This document shows, piece by piece, positions 4,697-5,724 of a stretch of 5,724 nt of DNA. The notes under the pieces were generated by a model. The model had not been told where the DNA came from and ran no database searches. It saw only the letters and a list, made by a program, of their open reading frames with translations. The first letter of the stretch is position 1. The number at the start of each line of letters is the position of its first letter. Made by a program: the position numbers and the translations under genes. This DNA is from Actinomycetota bacterium (GTDB taxonomy: Bacteria; Actinomycetota; CADDZG01; WHSQ01): NCBI GenBank assembly GCA_016781115.1, contig JADDQX010000173.1:1-5724 (forward strand), given 5' to 3'.

Positions 4697-5590
4697 ATGA
4701 AAGCCTGGAGGACCAAGAGCTTCATCGCATGCGCCTTCGTCGCCTTGTTGGCGGCCCCCGTCGGCGCGGCCGAGGCCATGGCGCCCACCTACGTCAGCTC
4801 GGAGCCGGAGGACGGCGAGATGCTGGAGCGCGCCCCCGAGCGGGTCGAGGTCACCTTCGACGAGCCTCTGGATGAGGGCTCGGACCTGTCGGTGAAGGAC
4901 GAGTGCGGCCGCACCGTCGACGCCGGAGACGCCGAGGTGGAGGCGAACACGATCAGCGTCGGCCTAGCTCTGAAGCCCGTCGGTGTCTATGAGGTCACCT
5001 ATTTCGCCAAGGGGCTCGGGGGGCTTACGGGTCAGGAGACCGGAACCTTCGACTTCATGGTCCACAAGGGCCCGTCATGTGGCGACGGATCCGGCGGTCA
5101 CGGCGGTAACGAGCGCAACGAGCATGGCGGCGAGGGGCCCGGCGGCGGTGGTGGGAACCACGGCGGTGGTGGGAACCACGCCGGTGGTGGGAACCACGGC
5201 GGCGGTTCTCGTGACCAGGAGCACTCGGGTTCGAGCGGCCACACCTCCGGCGGCAGCGGGAGGGATCACAGCTCGATGGACCACGGCTCTACCCGCCACA
5301 GCGGCTCCGCGAGGGCCGGGAAACACGGCGGGGACAAACGAGGATCGCAGCACGGCGGCAAGCATGGCGGAGGCCACGGAAAGAACCATGGGAAGGGCGG
5401 CATCGCCGGTGCCCACGGGCTTTTGGACATCCTCGAGAAGAACGAGCGGAAGGAAGAACGGGCGTTGGCTGCGGCCGGCGACGGGTTCCCCGTCGCGCCC
5501 GGCGGTCAGGCGGTCTTGCTCGCGCTCGCCCTCTCGCTCGTGATGGGCGTGCTGGGCGGCTGGTTCCTCAGGGTGTCGGGCGGGCGCTGA
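4697..5590 (+). CDS. Secreted CopC-fold protein with Gly/His-rich region and C-terminal anchor
   Basis: This 297-residue envelope protein has a signal peptide at 1 to about 26 (MKAWRTK, hydrophobic core, PVGAAEA). A CopC-type beta domain spans about 28-123: YVSSEPEDGEMLERAPERVE, FDEPLD, YEVTYFAKGL and TGTFDFMV all fit the family pattern. The usual mature N-terminal His and the DGH motif that bind Cu(II) are missing; APTYV and GLTGQETGTF stand there. Residues 129-240 are almost wholly Gly, His, Ser, Asn and Lys, including three GGGGNH-type repeats (150-167), giving many possible metal ligands. A helical charged segment, ILEKNERKEERALA, leads to a membrane span near 269-289 and a short basic end, LRVSGGR. 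Cys70 and Cys128 may pair. AGGAGG lies only 3 bases before the ATG, a short spacing, inside a hairpin. It overlaps tail-to-tail with a CopD-like gene. A metal-binding or copper role is likely but not shown. Confidence 0.9.
   Translation: MKAWRTKSFIACAFVALLAAPVGAAEAMAPTYVSSEPEDGEMLERAPERVEVTFDEPLDEGSDLSVKDECGRTVDAGDAEVEANTISVGLALKPVGVYEVTYFAKGLGGLTGQETGTFDFMVHKGPSCGDGSGGHGGNERNEHGGEGPGGGGGNHGGGGNHAGGGNHGGGSRDQEHSGSSGHTSGGSGRDHSSMDHGSTRHSGSARAGKHGGDKRGSQHGGKHGGGHGKNHGKGGIAGAHGLLDILEKNERKEERALAAAGDGFPVAPGGQAVLLALALSLVMGVLGGWFLRVSGGR
5144..5197 (+). repeat. Three tandem 18-bp units coding GGGGNH
   Basis: Units at 5144-5161 and 5162-5179 are identical (GGCGGTGGTGGGAACCAC), and 5180-5197 differs by one base, which changes the first Gly to Ala. 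The identity at third codon positions shows recent duplication and not just selection for Gly and His. The array is in frame and adds one His per unit, so copy number may vary between strains. Confidence 0.9.
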
Positions 5591-5724
5591 CTCCTCCGCC
5601 GTCCGAGCCTGCAGGAGCGACTTCCTTCGTCCGGGCCTCTCCGGTCAGGAAACCGGTCATCCCCATGATCCCGAGCGCCAGGCCGAGCTCGACCGCGATC
5701 GTCTTTCTGAACAAGCCGCGCACG
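5568..5724 (-). CDS. C-terminus of a probable CopD-like membrane protein (partial)
   Basis: On the minus strand a frame is open from the right edge to a TGA at 5568-5570, giving 51 residues that begin upstream of the window. It reads VRGLFRKTIAVELGLALGIM, then GMTGFLTGEARTKEVAPAG, then a Gly/Ser/Pro-rich tail. A basic RxLFRK lead, then one hydrophobic helix of the form ELxLALxIMxxTGFL, then a short periplasmic tail is the usual end of CopD-family inner-membrane proteins, which often sit beside copC. The neighbouring CopC-like gene supports this. Its last 23 bases overlap the 3' end of that gene in convergent orientation. Only one helix is visible, so the family assignment is moderate; that the frame is coding is fairly likely. 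Confidence 0.58.
   Translation of the reverse strand, partial: VRGLFRKTIAVELGLALGIMGMTGFLTGEARTKEVAPAGSDGGGVSARPTP

Noticed and set aside
5144..5197. CRISPR-like array
   Set aside because: The 18-bp units are directly adjacent with no spacers and are in frame inside a coding gene.
5641..5656. CCGGT/ACCGG hairpin as terminator of the CopC-like gene
   Set aside because: It has only 5 bp, no U-run, and lies inside the opposite-strand coding frame, so it is more likely chance.

Overview
This is a GC-rich window whose gene content points to an actinobacterium (Actinomycetota). It carries a WhiB-family iron-sulfur regulator, a tandem pair of Get3/ArsA-like ATPases of the type found next to whiB4 in Mycobacterium (Rv3679-Rv3680-whiB4) and wblA in Streptomyces, and an SdhC of actinobacterial type. 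No ribosomal RNA, tRNA, insertion sequence, phage gene or CRISPR array is seen. The exact lineage cannot be told from the sequence, but the inserted genes suggest it is not a standard Mycobacterium or Streptomyces.

Layout. (1) 1-349, minus strand: the N-terminal part of a secreted or membrane-tethered acidic protein that runs off the left edge. (2) 350-587: a divergent intergenic region with TAGTCAT repeats, a GGACTAGTCC palindrome, an imperfect tandem duplication and a hairpin just ahead of the next gene. (3) 588-4113, plus strand: a compact four-gene operon made of ATPase 1, ATPase 2, an orphan SdhC-like membrane cytochrome subunit, and an unrecognised soluble protein whose start codon overlaps the SdhC stop. 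(4) 4114-4170: convergent intergenic hairpins. (5) 4171-4542, minus strand: the WhiB-like regulator. (6) 4543-4696: a divergent regulatory region with a 13-bp dyad and a leader containing four mutually exclusive pairing segments, the last of which masks the ribosome-binding site of the next gene. (7) 4697-5590, plus strand: a secreted CopC-fold protein with a long Gly/His-rich region and a C-terminal membrane anchor. (8) 5568-5724, minus strand: the C-terminus of a probable CopD-like membrane protein, overlapping tail-to-tail with the CopC-like gene.

How the parts may work together. The two ATPases look like the BagA/BagB-type actinobacterial pair: the first keeps the intradimer signature lysine and lacks the DPAH-like switch I; the second has lost the lysine and keeps DPA. 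Their joint conservation beside a WhiB redox sensor is known from other actinobacteria. Here two more genes sit between them and whiB: a four-helix SdhC-like heme-b anchor without its SdhA, B or D partners, translationally coupled to a protein that may have a flavin-binding split-barrel C-terminal half. This suggests, as inference only, a membrane redox module tied to the ATPase pair. The right-hand side is a metal or copper-type envelope locus (CopC-like plus CopD-like), with CopC lacking the usual Cu(II) ligands and carrying a His-rich tail instead.
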